64,000 nucleotides of DNA, taken from positions 62,001 through 126,000 of the forward strand of contig CAVWNV010000004.1 of the NCBI GenBank assembly GCA_963756515.1, given 5' to 3'. Shown here piece after piece: positions 8,501-16,536 of this stretch. Origin of the DNA: Bog-756 sp963756515 (GTDB lineage: Bacteria > Actinomycetota > Acidimicrobiia > Acidimicrobiales > RAAP-2). The notes beneath the pieces were generated by a model that saw nothing but the letters and a program-made list of their open reading frames with translations, was not told where the DNA came from and did not search any database. Made by a program: the position numbers and the translations under genes. How positions within the stretch are numbered: the stretch's first letter is position 1; each line of letters opens with the position of its first letter.

Positions 8501-9508
8501 CTAACGACGAACTCCTTGGGCCCCTGTCCAGGGGTGGCGAGCGTGGATTTTCTCCAGCAGGCTTCGGGTGCCACCATCGCAGAGTGCCCCAGAGATACCG
8601 GCCAAGAAGGCGGACTCTGGGGTGCTGCCGAGTTGAGCCGCTACCTCGTGCTCCCGCACGAGGTCCGTGTCGAACATTGCCGGGTCGTCCGTGCTGATCG
8701 AACAGTGGATGCCGGCGGCGAGCATCTTCGGGAGGGGGTGATCCGATAGAGAATCGACCACACCCGTCCGCAGGTTCGATACCGGGCAGACGTCACAAAC
8801 GATCGACCGAGCCGCCAACTCGCGTAGCAGGCCACTGTCTTCCACGGCTCGAATGCCGTGTCTGATCCGATCGGCCTTGAGTACCTCTACAGCGCCACGT
8901 ATCGACTGCGACCCGGCCGCTTCTCCGGCGTGTGGAACCGAACCTAGACCGCCGTCCTTGGCCAGCAGGAATGCATACTCGAACGGCTCAGGAGGATACG
9001 ACGCTTCGGGACCACCGAGCCCTAGTCCGACGACCCCCCGTTCTCGGTACTTGAGTGCGTACCGGGCGGTCTTGATGGCGACGTCCAGACCCAGGTTTCT
9101 CGGGATGTCCGGCGTGAGTCTGATTTCGACTCCGAATCGATCCTTGGCTTCAGCGGCCCCGTCGCAGAAACCCGAGAAGACTTCGTCCCAGGACGCCCCA
9201 CCACTTATCCTTTCCACGGGCGTGAAGATGCCCTCGATGTACACGGCGCCCTGTGCCGCCGCCTCTTCCCCGTAGGCAACCACAACCTGTCGGAAGTCCG
9301 CTTCGGTCTGGAGGGCCGGAGTCGTCAACAGCCAAAGGTCCAAGAAGTGCTCGAAGTCCTTGTACCGGTAGAGCTGAATGAGATCGTCCTCCGTTTGCAC
9401 GGGAAGGGTGAACCGATTGCGCCGGGCAATCTCGAGGAGTGCCTTCGGTTGAACTGTCGCCTCCAGGTGGACGTGCAGTTCAATCTTGGGAAATGGCGGA
9501 CGAAGCAT
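8501..9508 (-). CDS. Adenosine deaminase-like amidohydrolase
   Basis: A 335-residue member of the adenosine/adenine deaminase family (zinc TIM-barrel amidohydrolase). Motifs in order are KIELHVHLEATV (the two zinc His at the end of strand 1), SVPHAGEAAG (zinc His and catalytic Glu), RIRHGIRA, and SISTDDPAMF (metal Asp near the C-terminus). These fit hydrolytic deamination of adenosine or a related purine or aminodeoxy compound. The HLEAT and GLGLGGPE wording differs slightly from classic HLDG-type enzymes, so the substrate is uncertain. The ATG at 9508 has GGGAG five bases upstream; the frame continues upstream to 9616 without family similarity. Confidence 0.87.
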   Translation of the reverse strand: MLRPPFPKIELHVHLEATVQPKALLEIARRNRFTLPVQTEDDLIQLYRYKDFEHFLDLWLLTTPALQTEADFRQVVVAYGEEAAAQGAVYIEGIFTPVERISGGASWDEVFSGFCDGAAEAKDRFGVEIRLTPDIPRNLGLDVAIKTARYALKYRERGVVGLGLGGPEASYPPEPFEYAFLLAKDGGLGSVPHAGEAAGSQSIRGAVEVLKADRIRHGIRAVEDSGLLRELAARSIVCDVCPVSNLRTGVVDSLSDHPLPKMLAAGIHCSISTDDPAMFDTDLVREHEVAAQLGSTPESAFLAGISGALCDGGTRSLLEKIHARHPWTGAQGVRR

Positions 9509-9703
9509 GCTGACTCCCGGCACGTCGAAGGTAGAAATTCCGTTCGACACAAGCCGGAGCCCGCTGGCCCTTCCCATCTGGTCAGCTCGTGACGAGGTCA
9601 AGAATATCGATCCCACCCGGACGGCTCAACCGATTCCTGGGCGACGTGCCACCTACCCCGCGGGTATGGGAAGGCCCATGAGCAGTCGGATACTCCCTCG
9701 GTC

Positions 9704-10096
9704 TTAGCCCCGGGGTGCGAAGAACTCAAGTGCGATGTTGTCGGGATCTCGAAAAGACAATGCCGAGTAGTGAGGCGTGTCCACGATGCCATCGTTGGGG
9801 ATGCCGAGTTCGTTCAGACGGATTTCCCATGCCTTCAACTCATCGCGTTTGGCACAGCCGAAAGCCAGATGATCGAGCCCCGGCCGCCGCTCGTTGAACG
9901 GCTCAGTGCTGTCCAAGTCGGGGAACTGCGTTATGCCGACGATTGTGCCGGCGGCAAGCCAAGCGACGCGCTGGAACGGACCTGTGTCCTCGTCAAGGAT
10001 TGGGTCCGAGCCGAAGAGTTCCTTGTACCAAGGCACACTCCGTTCAAGGTTCGTAACCGTTAGCGCCACGTGAGTGATCGCAGGGAACTCAGGCAT
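9704..10096 (-). CDS. VOC-superfamily (glyoxalase/dioxygenase fold) protein
   Basis: A 130-residue vicinal-oxygen-chelate protein made of two beta-alpha-beta-beta-beta modules. ITHVALTVTNLERSVPWYKELFG opens module one, PGLDHLAFGC opens module two, and FRDPDNIALEFFAP closes it. The histidines in THVALTV and LDHLAF and the Glu in ALEFF fit metal ligands. The product could be a glyoxalase, dioxygenase or antibiotic-binding protein; nothing in the context decides. The start ATG at 10096 is preceded by GGGAGAAAAG. It is separated from its neighbours by intergenic gaps of over 150 bases and is probably transcribed alone. Confidence 0.87.
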   Translation of the reverse strand: MPEFPAITHVALTVTNLERSVPWYKELFGSDPILDEDTGPFQRVAWLAAGTIVGITQFPDLDSTEPFNERRPGLDHLAFGCAKRDELKAWEIRLNELGIPNDGIVDTPHYSALSFRDPDNIALEFFAPRG

Positions 10097-10259
10097 CTCT
10101 TTTCTCCCTTTCCCTCGGACGGACGGTCCCAAGCAGGTGGAGCCCATTGTCGGGCCTGTGGCGGTGGATCAGTGGGAAGTGGCTCGAAGAGGTCATGGCA
10201 CGAACTCCCGCCCATCGGCCACGATCCCGATGGAGGGGTCACGGAACAACGGCCTCGTT

Positions 10260-11267
10260 TCAGCCTTCATCGTCCGACCCTTCCGCACCCTCACCCGGAC
10301 GGTTCTTCAGCCAGTCGCTGAGCTGCTTACCCAGATCCTGGACATTCCCCGCCGTCCGGTCCATGAACCTGGCGAACCGCTCCCCGTAATGAGCGACGGC
10401 AGCATTGAACTCAGCCGAAGGTGGTGGTTCTTGGCCTCGGCGCGGATAGCTGCCATCGACGATCCTGTCGTACTCACCTGACTGGACCCATTCCATCAGT
10501 TCCTTCACTCTGCGAACTGCGATGGGATGTGTCAGGCTCAATTCTACCCAGAACCGAGAGTGCCGAGAAAACAGATCTTCCTCACTGTCGTACTCCGACG
10601 CTTGCTTCAGAAACTCGTCGAAGCTCATGCCCGGCAGTGCGCCCCCTGCCACCCGCATGAGGACACGACATGGCTCAAGCGGATCAGCCATCACCAGCGC
10701 CGCCGCACGGTCCGCGGACAGTTCTGCCGCCCGAGACCATTCGAGCAACGCCAGGTACATGGCACGAACGGGCAGACCGAGAAGTAGAGATCGCGGTAGA
10801 GCTCCTTCCATAAACTGGGCCAGGAGCACCAATGCCGTCGTGTAGTAGTAGTGCTCCGATAGGACATGACCCAACTCATGGGCGAGCACGGTTTCGGTCT
10901 CATTGGCCTCATACGATCCGACCAGCGATGACCGAACAATGACGATCGGCGTCTTGGCCCCGATGGTCATGGCATTCACCACCGGGTCGTTGGTGACATA
11001 GAGGTCGGGAATCGTTGGGAGGTCAAGAATGGAGCCCGACCTGACATAAGTGTCCCATACGACCGGCATCTGCTTGCTGCCCAGTCGGATGGCATTACCC
11101 ATCACGATCTGTCGAAGTCGTCGTTCGTGGCCGAGGTCAGTGAGGCGCTTGATGACCTTGTCCAGCAGAGGCACAGAATGCAGGGCCGAAGTAGCCGCCC
11201 GGTCCGCTGGGTGCTCATACGCTTTAGGGCTAATCTGCTCGAAGCGTCGCGCAACTTCTATAGCCAT
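10260..11267 (-). CDS. M48-family zinc metallopeptidase
   Basis: A 335-residue protein with the HELGH zinc site (residues 130-134) inside ETVLAHELGHVLSEH and a downstream AAELSADRAA helix that supplies the third (Glu) ligand and is typical of M48 peptidases (HtpX/Ste24 relatives). Unlike HtpX, strong multi-pass membrane segments are few; a hydrophobic stretch (TTALVLLAQFMEGALPRSL) follows the zinc site. The C-terminus is a charged helical tail. The start is ATG at 11267 with AAGGAG six bases upstream. Family members degrade or process proteins; this subtype occurs widely in actinobacteria without a defined substrate. Confidence 0.85.
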   Translation of the reverse strand: MAIEVARRFEQISPKAYEHPADRAATSALHSVPLLDKVIKRLTDLGHERRLRQIVMGNAIRLGSKQMPVVWDTYVRSGSILDLPTIPDLYVTNDPVVNAMTIGAKTPIVIVRSSLVGSYEANETETVLAHELGHVLSEHYYYTTALVLLAQFMEGALPRSLLLGLPVRAMYLALLEWSRAAELSADRAAALVMADPLEPCRVLMRVAGGALPGMSFDEFLKQASEYDSEEDLFSRHSRFWVELSLTHPIAVRRVKELMEWVQSGEYDRIVDGSYPRRGQEPPPSAEFNAAVAHYGERFARFMDRTAGNVQDLGKQLSDWLKNRPGEGAEGSDDEG

Positions 11268-11411
11268 TCGACGCTCCTTAGGTGACCGTGGCTTCAGCCT
11301 AACCCCAGGCCATTTCGTGCGTAGGGGGGTTACTCTCCGACGAAGATGCAAACGCCGCCTGTCGGCTCTCAACCACTGGATCGGAATCCTCGACACCAAT
11401 AGCCTGATGGC

Positions 11412-12287
11412 GTGGCAGACATTGGTGGAATGGGCTGGAGGAGTGCGGACGCGGGACCTGGCATAGACATCGAAATGTCGGTGGTCCTCCATGCCTCCGC
11501 GGAGTTCTTCGTCCGCGTTAGCCGTGTCCGTGTTCACGCAAACAGCATCACATTCCACCTTGACGGCGCGGCCCGGTCCTCCTGGTCGCAGATAGATGTC
11601 ATGCGGGAAGGCAAGGAGAGGATCGCGATCACAGTTCGCTTCACGGACGGTCACTCGGCTGGTCTCTTGGACTCGGCCGGGCTCAAGTCCGGTCTGGGAC
11701 CCGTGATCACAGCGAGGGGTGGATGTGCGCGAGGTCTCCGGCCGGACCGGGACGAGGACCTCGACTTCGACCTCCGTTACCGAGTATGGCCGCTGCCGCC
11801 GAATGGACCGATGACCCTCACAGTCAACTGGCCTGGGATTGGGTTCGACAACTCCGAGGTGACCGTCGACGGGGAAAGCGCCCAGAAACTGGCTGCTTCA
11901 TTGCGCAAGAGACGCAACGAGGCATTAGTCGGTGAGTGGTCTGCGCAACCTCATCAACCTCAAAAGCCGGTCGTGCCCAGCGTCATCGGCATGGAGATGG
12001 GACCAGCGAGTGTGCTGGCCAGACGTAGTGGCGTGCGCTGTCGGCGATCCGCCACCGAGGCACCGCATGTTCTCACTGGTGTGATAGTCGAGCAGCAACC
12101 ACCGGCCGGGACCGTCGTCGAACCGTTCACGAACATCAAGACTCAGGTCCGGGACGACCGAGAAGATCCTCCCGGTGTCTACGGCCCCAGGAACCAAGGG
12201 GGTGGAGGAAGGCCACCGGGAGGGGTTCGCGAACCCAGGAAACCGTTGCCGGGCAATGATGAAGGTTTGGCCGAAGCGACCCCGTAA
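11412..12287 (+). CDS. Protein with conserved beta-rich domain and one C-terminal PASTA domain
   Basis: The N-terminal half (SRVRVHANSITFHLDG, then WPLPPNGPMTLTVNWPGIGF and EVTVDGE) matches a beta-rich domain common in actinobacterial proteins of unknown role. The C-terminal part, beginning PSVIGMEMGPASVLARRSGV and ending VIVEQQPPAGTVVEPFTNIK, is a single PASTA domain, the fold that binds cell-wall peptides or beta-lactams in Ser/Thr kinases and PBPs. No kinase domain or transmembrane segment accompanies it here. GTG at 11412 is the longest start; ATG at 11430 or 11475 are alternatives, and the family similarity begins near 11475. The function is unknown. Confidence 0.7.
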   Translation: MADIGGMGWRSADAGPGIDIEMSVVLHASAEFFVRVSRVRVHANSITFHLDGAARSSWSQIDVMREGKERIAITVRFTDGHSAGLLDSAGLKSGLGPVITARGGCARGLRPDRDEDLDFDLRYRVWPLPPNGPMTLTVNWPGIGFDNSEVTVDGESAQKLAASLRKRRNEALVGEWSAQPHQPQKPVVPSVIGMEMGPASVLARRSGVRCRRSATEAPHVLTGVIVEQQPPAGTVVEPFTNIKTQVRDDREDPPGVYGPRNQGGGGRPPGGVREPRKPLPGNDEGLAEATP

Positions 12288-12435
12288 GTAGATGTCAGTC
12301 CAAATGACTAATGAATAATCGCTACTGTCCCGGCGTTATACAGGTGATCCGTAGGCCTCGGGCTGTCCCCTATCGAACCACACTCACTGGGCCTCGGTGA
12401 CTCCCTCGATGAGGCCGTCGAAGAGCTCGCGCCGG

Positions 12436-13020
12436 TCAGTCCTCCCCCGGATTGGCTCGGTCGTCGAGAAGCAACTCTAGGAGCACTAGGTCCAGCCACC
12501 GCCCGAACTCCGCACCCACCTCTGGCATCCGAGCTACCTGAACAAAACCCAATCGCTCATGCAGCATGACCGATTTCTCATTCGCGCCATCAACAGCGGC
12601 GATCATTGAGTGCATTCCACTCTTCCTGGCGGCCGCAATGAGTGCAGACATAAGCGCCGTTCCCACGCCATTACCCCAATGATCCTGTCGCACATGGACC
12701 GTGTTCTCGACCGTGAAGCGGTATCCGGGCCATTTGATGACATCACGGAATGGGCCAAACGCCGCAACGCCGACAACTTCGCTCTCGTTGTGAGCAATCA
12801 GGACACAATCGTGCGCAGCCATCCAGTCCAACATGGTGTCTGGGGAGTACGGCTCATGCCTCCACTCGATCGATGAAGATAACAGCATTGCATTCACGAT
12901 CGAAGAGATTGCGTGCGCATCAGCGGGGACGGCAGCTCGGATCGATGTCACCTCCTGAATGGTACGCAAGTATTCGCTGCCAGAACCACTGATCCGATGA
13001 GGCGTTTGCCACCGAGTCAC
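12436..13020 (-). CDS. GNAT N-acetyltransferase (phosphinothricin acetyltransferase-like)
   Basis: A GNAT-fold acetyltransferase. Recognisable parts are TSIRAAVPADAHAISSIVN (strand 1/helix 1), ENTVHVRQDHWGNGVGTALMSALI (acetyl-CoA pyrophosphate loop, Q-x-x-x-GNGVG), and NEKSVMLHERLGFVQVARMPEVG (family-typical LHExLGF). This wording is closest to the PAT/YncA branch that acetylates phosphinothricin, methionine sulfoximine or similar amino-acid analogues; the substrate is not proven. The GTG at 13020 gives 194 residues. Similarity begins about residue 24, where AGGAGG overlaps a possible GTG at 12951, so the true start may lie between 12945 and 13020. Confidence 0.85.
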   Translation of the reverse strand: MTRWQTPHRISGSGSEYLRTIQEVTSIRAAVPADAHAISSIVNAMLLSSSIEWRHEPYSPDTMLDWMAAHDCVLIAHNESEVVGVAAFGPFRDVIKWPGYRFTVENTVHVRQDHWGNGVGTALMSALIAAARKSGMHSMIAAVDGANEKSVMLHERLGFVQVARMPEVGAEFGRWLDLVLLELLLDDRANPGED

Positions 13021-13087
13021 CGTTGATAATCGACCCGTTCCCGGCGATAGGAGACCCCCTCAGCACGATTGACGGGCACGTCGTTAG

Positions 13088-13116
13088 GGGACACGTGCAG
13101 CATGGGACACGTGCAG
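13088..13116. promoter_or_regulatory. Tandem 13-base direct repeat with CACGTG cores
   Basis: GGGACACGTGCAG occurs at 13088-13100 and again at 13104-13116, a 16-base period, each copy containing the palindrome CACGTG. It lies about 112 bases before the RidA start and about 70 bases from the divergent GNAT gene, so it could be an operator for either gene. No known regulator consensus is claimed. Confidence 0.35.
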
Positions 13117-13228
13117 CCCTCCAGATCCGTCGATCTGTCGCGAGTGGCGCCGCTCACCGCCAGCGAGCGAGGCGGGAGCCGATCGGGTACTCTGCATGCG
13201 CGGTTTCGCGCCGCTGCAAGGAGGCGCC

Positions 13229-13624
13229 TTGATTACGGACCGCATTGACCCGCCAGATCTGCTCAAGATTCCCGAGATAGTGAACGTTTCGATCGCGACC
13301 GGCACGCGCATCGTCCACATTTCGGGTCAAACAGCAGTTGACACAGAGGGCAAGGTGGTCGGCACCACTCACCTCGATCAGAGCCGCCATGCATTTCGTT
13401 GCCTCAGAACGGCGCTCGAGGTGGCAGGCGCAACGCTCGCTGATGTCGCCAAGTTCAACATCTACGTGGTCGACTACAGCTGGGACGCGCTCGAAGCGGT
13501 GATGGCCGCCGCCAAGGAAATCTTCGGTGAGCCATATCCGCTCACCGCCAACACGCTCGTCGGCGTGGCCTCGCTGTGGCTGCCCGATCTGTTGGTCGAA
13601 GTCGACGCCGTCGCCATTATTTAG
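13229..13624 (+). CDS. RidA/YjgF/YER057c/UK114-family protein lacking the catalytic Arg
   Basis: A 131-residue RidA-family protein (chorismate-mutase-like trimer). Typical parts are RIVHISGQTAVDTEGKVVG, ALEVAGATLADVAKFNIYVVD and the C-terminal LLVEVDAVAII. In true RidA imine deaminases the segment before the last strand reads PART with a substrate-binding Arg; here it is LTANTLVGVA, so that Arg is replaced by Asn. Proteins without this Arg belong to other Rid subfamilies with unclear activity. The TTG at 13229 is chosen because AAGGAGG lies four bases upstream; an in-frame ATG at 13196 would add 11 residues lacking similarity. Confidence 0.85.
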   Translation: MITDRIDPPDLLKIPEIVNVSIATGTRIVHISGQTAVDTEGKVVGTTHLDQSRHAFRCLRTALEVAGATLADVAKFNIYVVDYSWDALEAVMAAAKEIFGEPYPLTANTLVGVASLWLPDLLVEVDAVAII

Positions 13625-13809
13625 ATCGGCGCCCGATCCGCCGTTTGGCGCGCATTGCCGACTGGGAAGCGGATGATCGGTCAGCAGCGCGTAATCGGCG
13701 ATCTTCGCTTCGATAGGTAACCCATAACGCGCCGCGCCAATGCGGGCCGAGGGGTGCCGTTGGGGGGAAGGGTGATGGCCGCCGTCGGGTCCGACGATCA
13801 GGGCCGAAT

Positions 13810-14589
13810 CTACCCAAGCTCCCCGGCTATAGCGGTACCTTCCCTCGGCACGTCTTCATGCGACACGGTCAGATAGGCAACGCATCCGGCAATGAGTACG
13901 CCAAACATAAGGCTGACAATCCCATCACCAAGGGCAAGACCCCCGACTCGATGGGGTTTACCTAGCCAATCAGCAATGGAGGCTCCGAGCGGCCTCGTCA
14001 GCACGTAGGCGAACCAAAAGGCGAATACTTCGTTCGCACCGAATCCCCAATAGGCGACGGCAGGGATCAACATCAGTCCGGCGAACAGAAAAGCTGATAC
14101 CAGATAGCCAAGATGGAGGGTCGTTGCCGTCAGATCTCCCAGCGCTGTTCCCATAGCGAAGGTGGCCATGACGGTCGCCCAGTAAAAGATCTCACGCCGT
14201 GGAGTGAAGATGCTGTGGATTGAGAGCGTCCCTTCTGTCCGATGCCAAGCAACGAACACCACGGCTAGGACAACGGCGAAGAACGGGGTTGACGCGGCAT
14301 AGGGCACGTGAAACTGGATGTGCAGAACGTCGGCAGCCATGGTTCCCGTGACGGCAACCATCAGCACGGTGAGCCAGTAGATCCAAGGCACATACCGGTC
14401 TGCTCGAAACTGGATGACCAAAACGAACACGAGTGCGATGCCCCCCAATCCCACTGCAATCACGGGATTCATGCGATTGACCAGATAGTCGGAGGTCGAC
14501 TCTCCCATGGCGGTACTGAGCAGTTTGATCACCCAAAACAGAACCGTGATCTCTGGGACCTTGATCAAAGTTCGACGCGTGAGATTCAT
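13810..14589 (-). CDS. Conserved multi-pass membrane protein (COG4705-like)
   Basis: A 259-residue membrane protein with about eight hydrophobic segments. Its opening KVPEITVLFWVIKLLSTAMG, followed by ESTSDYLV, and the internal second half with GTALGDLTATTLHLGYL form two similar halves, as seen in the COG4705 group of uncharacterised membrane proteins. The two G-[ET]-x-x-[DS]-x-acidic motifs (MGESTSDY and LGDLTATT) suggest an internal repeat. The function is not established; a transport role is a guess. The start ATG at 14589 is well placed. An 8-base inverted repeat lies 29-66 bases upstream. Confidence 0.75.
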   Translation of the reverse strand: MNLTRRTLIKVPEITVLFWVIKLLSTAMGESTSDYLVNRMNPVIAVGLGGIALVFVLVIQFRADRYVPWIYWLTVLMVAVTGTMAADVLHIQFHVPYAASTPFFAVVLAVVFVAWHRTEGTLSIHSIFTPRREIFYWATVMATFAMGTALGDLTATTLHLGYLVSAFLFAGLMLIPAVAYWGFGANEVFAFWFAYVLTRPLGASIADWLGKPHRVGGLALGDGIVSLMFGVLIAGCVAYLTVSHEDVPREGTAIAGELG

Positions 14590-15005
14590 GAGTCAGCATC
14601 GTATGGCAACGCTCGCCGCCAACCTGATCGTCTTCATCTTCGCGTAAGGTTGGCATCCTGAGCTTCATTGGCAGCGGGTAAGACGACATGTCGCGCGGCC
14701 GCTCGAAAGTTCCTTCGGCGAATCGAATAATGGAGCCACCGGAGTGATAGTGGCGGTATATCCGCACGCCCGAATGCGGATGTGACACCCAATAACAGCT
14801 CTGGTCGGCCCTCTACCAAGCCCCTTTCCCGCCGCCCCGCCGCCTCCCCGCCGCCTGGCCGCCCGGCGCCTGGCCCGCTGCGCCCTCGGCCGTTCGCCGT
14901 CCGGCCCGCTGCGTCCCTGGTTCTGGCCGTCTGGCCCTCCGGTGCGCGGCGGTTTTGGCCCGTTTGGCTGCGCGTCTCCCTCTCTCCCATTACACACACA
15001 AAACG
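14590..15005. other. Gene-free stretch with a C-rich low-complexity tract and an inverted repeat
   Basis: No gene is visible between the membrane protein and tRNA-Arg. GCCAACCT at 14618-14625 pairs with AGGTTGGC at 14647-14654 and may be an operator or leader hairpin for the membrane-protein gene at 13810-14589. About 14815-14965 is a strongly C-rich plus strand with imperfect CCGCC/TGGCC/GGCCC-type runs. It gives open frames in several phases, none with a ribosome binding site or family features. The AT-richer region to the left and the GC-rich genes to the right meet here. Confidence 0.55.
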
Positions 15006-15078
15006 TGCCCACGGCAGGATTTGAACCTGCGACACCTCATTTAGGAAACGAGTGCTCTATCCCCTGAGCTACGTGGGC
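15006..15078 (-). tRNA. tRNA-Arg (anticodon CCT)
   Basis: Read on the minus strand, the sequence folds as a tRNA: acceptor arms GCCCACG and CGTGGGC with discriminator A, a D-arm with AGCTCAGGGGATAGAGC, anticodon stem CTCGT/ATGAG closing the loop TTCCTAA (anticodon CCT, reading AGG), and a T-arm GCAGGTTCAAATCCTGC. CCA is not encoded. The length is 73 bases. Its 3' end faces the AT-richer accessory region on the left, the side where integrative elements usually insert. Confidence 0.96.
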
Positions 15079-15319
15079 GGGTCCCGAACTCTGGATTGTA
15101 CGTCCCTCGGGCCGATCGCTCCCGCGACTCCCGTGCCTCACCCCATCGCCCGCGACCCCACGACGAGTCGGCATCCGAATCCGGACCCTCACCGGGAACA
15201 GGTCCGAGCCCAATCCGAGGATCCTCTCGCCCGGCGAACCCGGTCGTGGGACGATGAGCCTACGATCGACATGTGCGACCAACTCGCACAGCACATTCGG
15301 AACCGATGCAAGGAGCACG

Positions 15320-15673
15320 ATGACCCCCGACGACGAGTGGTCCCCAGATGAGCCATCGGGTTCCGATCCTTTCGAACAGGGTGACGAGGCCCTCGACGAG
15401 AAGGAGCAGCTCGACCCCACCTTCCTCGAGGCGGTGGAGCTGGATCCCTCGCTCGACCCGACCCTCCAGGCCGACGACCGCGAACTCGAGGAGGCCGGTG
15501 CCGAGCTGGACGACCCTGAGGATCTGGTCACCTTGGACGGCGGCATCGACGACCCCGACGGTTTGGGTGGGCCCACCCAACGGGAGCGCGCCCAAGCCGA
15601 TGACCAGGAGGGCTGGGATCTCGATGCGCCGATCGTCGCCGGAGACGTCGACCCCGAGGCGGACGACAACTGA
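15320..15673 (+). CDS. Small highly acidic protein of unknown function
   Basis: A 117-residue, extremely acidic protein rich in Asp, Glu, Leu and Pro, with very few basic residues. Short repeats such as ELDPSLDPTLQADDRELEE and DDPEDLVTLDGGIDDPDG give it a low-complexity, probably disordered character. No domain is recognised. The ATG at 15320 follows GGAG with four bases between, supporting translation, and codon third positions are strongly G/C as in neighbouring core genes. It stands alone, convergent with the TetR gene. An acidic interaction or chaperone-like partner role is possible but unsupported. Confidence 0.75.
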   Translation: MTPDDEWSPDEPSGSDPFEQGDEALDEKEQLDPTFLEAVELDPSLDPTLQADDRELEEAGAELDDPEDLVTLDGGIDDPDGLGGPTQRERAQADDQEGWDLDAPIVAGDVDPEADDN

Positions 15674-15741
15674 CGATTCCGGCTGTCCCGACGTGGGTCA
15701 GTACCGCGTCTCTGCACCCGTGAACCGAAGAATCGTCTGGC

Positions 15742-16413
15742 TCAGCCCCTCCGGGATTTGTGACACTTCATGGCCGCCTCCACCACATCGCGGCTCGGGG
15801 CCGGCGCCAGATCCGTGCGGTCCACCCGCGTCGTGGCGAGGCCGTCGATGACGATGGCCAGATAGCGACGCCAGAGATCCGGGGCGAGGTCACCGGTATA
15901 CGTCGCCACCGTACTGACCATCAGCTCGAGGATGGGCACGTCGGCAGGCACCAGATCCGGCCGTAGGTAGCCGTCGGCCTGGGCCCGCTCGACCAGTCGG
16001 GTGACGACGGGCACGATGCAGGCCCGGGCCAGGGCCACCCGCTCACGCCCGTAGCCGCTGTGCAGCACGACGTCGCGCAGCCCACGGTCCGAGGCCTGCA
16101 TCTGGGTGGCGCGCTCCAGAAACCAGACCAGCCCGTTCCACGAATCTTCATAGGCCGCCGCCGTCTCGGCCAGGTCGACGAGCTCGTTGACAGCCTGTTC
16201 GAAGAGGGCCTCGACCAGCTCCTCCTTCCCCGCGAAACGCCGATAGACCGTGCCCACCCCGACTCCGGCATGAAGGGCGATCTCGTCGAGCGTGGCGTCG
16301 AGGCCCCGCTCGGCGAAGACCTCGGACGCCGCCGTCAGGATGCGCTCCCGGTTGCGGACGGCGTCCGCCCTCAGAGGACGCCGCTCCTCGTTTGCTTCCG
16401 TCTTCATCTCCAT
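15742..16413 (-). CDS. TetR-family transcriptional regulator divergent to MFS transporter
   Basis: A 223-residue TetR regulator. The N-terminal DNA-binding domain reads RNRERILTAASEVFAERGLD, ATLDEIALHAGVGVGTVYRRF and AGKEELVEALF, with the helix-turn-helix about residues 41-60. The C-terminal domain resembles the SbtR/TetR_C type (VWFLERATQMQASDRGLRDV). The start at 16413 is chosen with GAGAGG just upstream; an ATG at 16407 is equally possible. It is transcribed away from the MFS gene at 16537, with only about 120 bases between, so repression of that transporter is the likely role (inference). GGAGA-N5-TCTCC at 16484-16498 is a weak operator candidate. Confidence 0.92.
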   Translation of the reverse strand: MEMKTEANEERRPLRADAVRNRERILTAASEVFAERGLDATLDEIALHAGVGVGTVYRRFAGKEELVEALFEQAVNELVDLAETAAAYEDSWNGLVWFLERATQMQASDRGLRDVVLHSGYGRERVALARACIVPVVTRLVERAQADGYLRPDLVPADVPILELMVSTVATYTGDLAPDLWRRYLAIVIDGLATTRVDRTDLAPAPSRDVVEAAMKCHKSRRG

Positions 16414-16536
16414 GAACCTCTCGTGGTCCCGCAGCGCCCGTGGATCTGGTGGCCCGGGACATGTGTAGAGTAGTCGAATAACCGGAGATACCTTCTCCAC
16501 TTGAGACGGTCCCCACGCGAGACGGGCGGATACCCG

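Noticed and set aside
14815..14965. C-rich tract considered as a CRISPR-like or tandem repeat array
   Set aside because: Units are irregular in length and sequence, with no constant repeat/spacer alternation and no cas genes nearby.
14634..15035. Open frame starting inside tRNA-Arg
   Set aside because: Its first codons are the translated tRNA T-arm, a common false prediction, and the remainder is C-rich low complexity.
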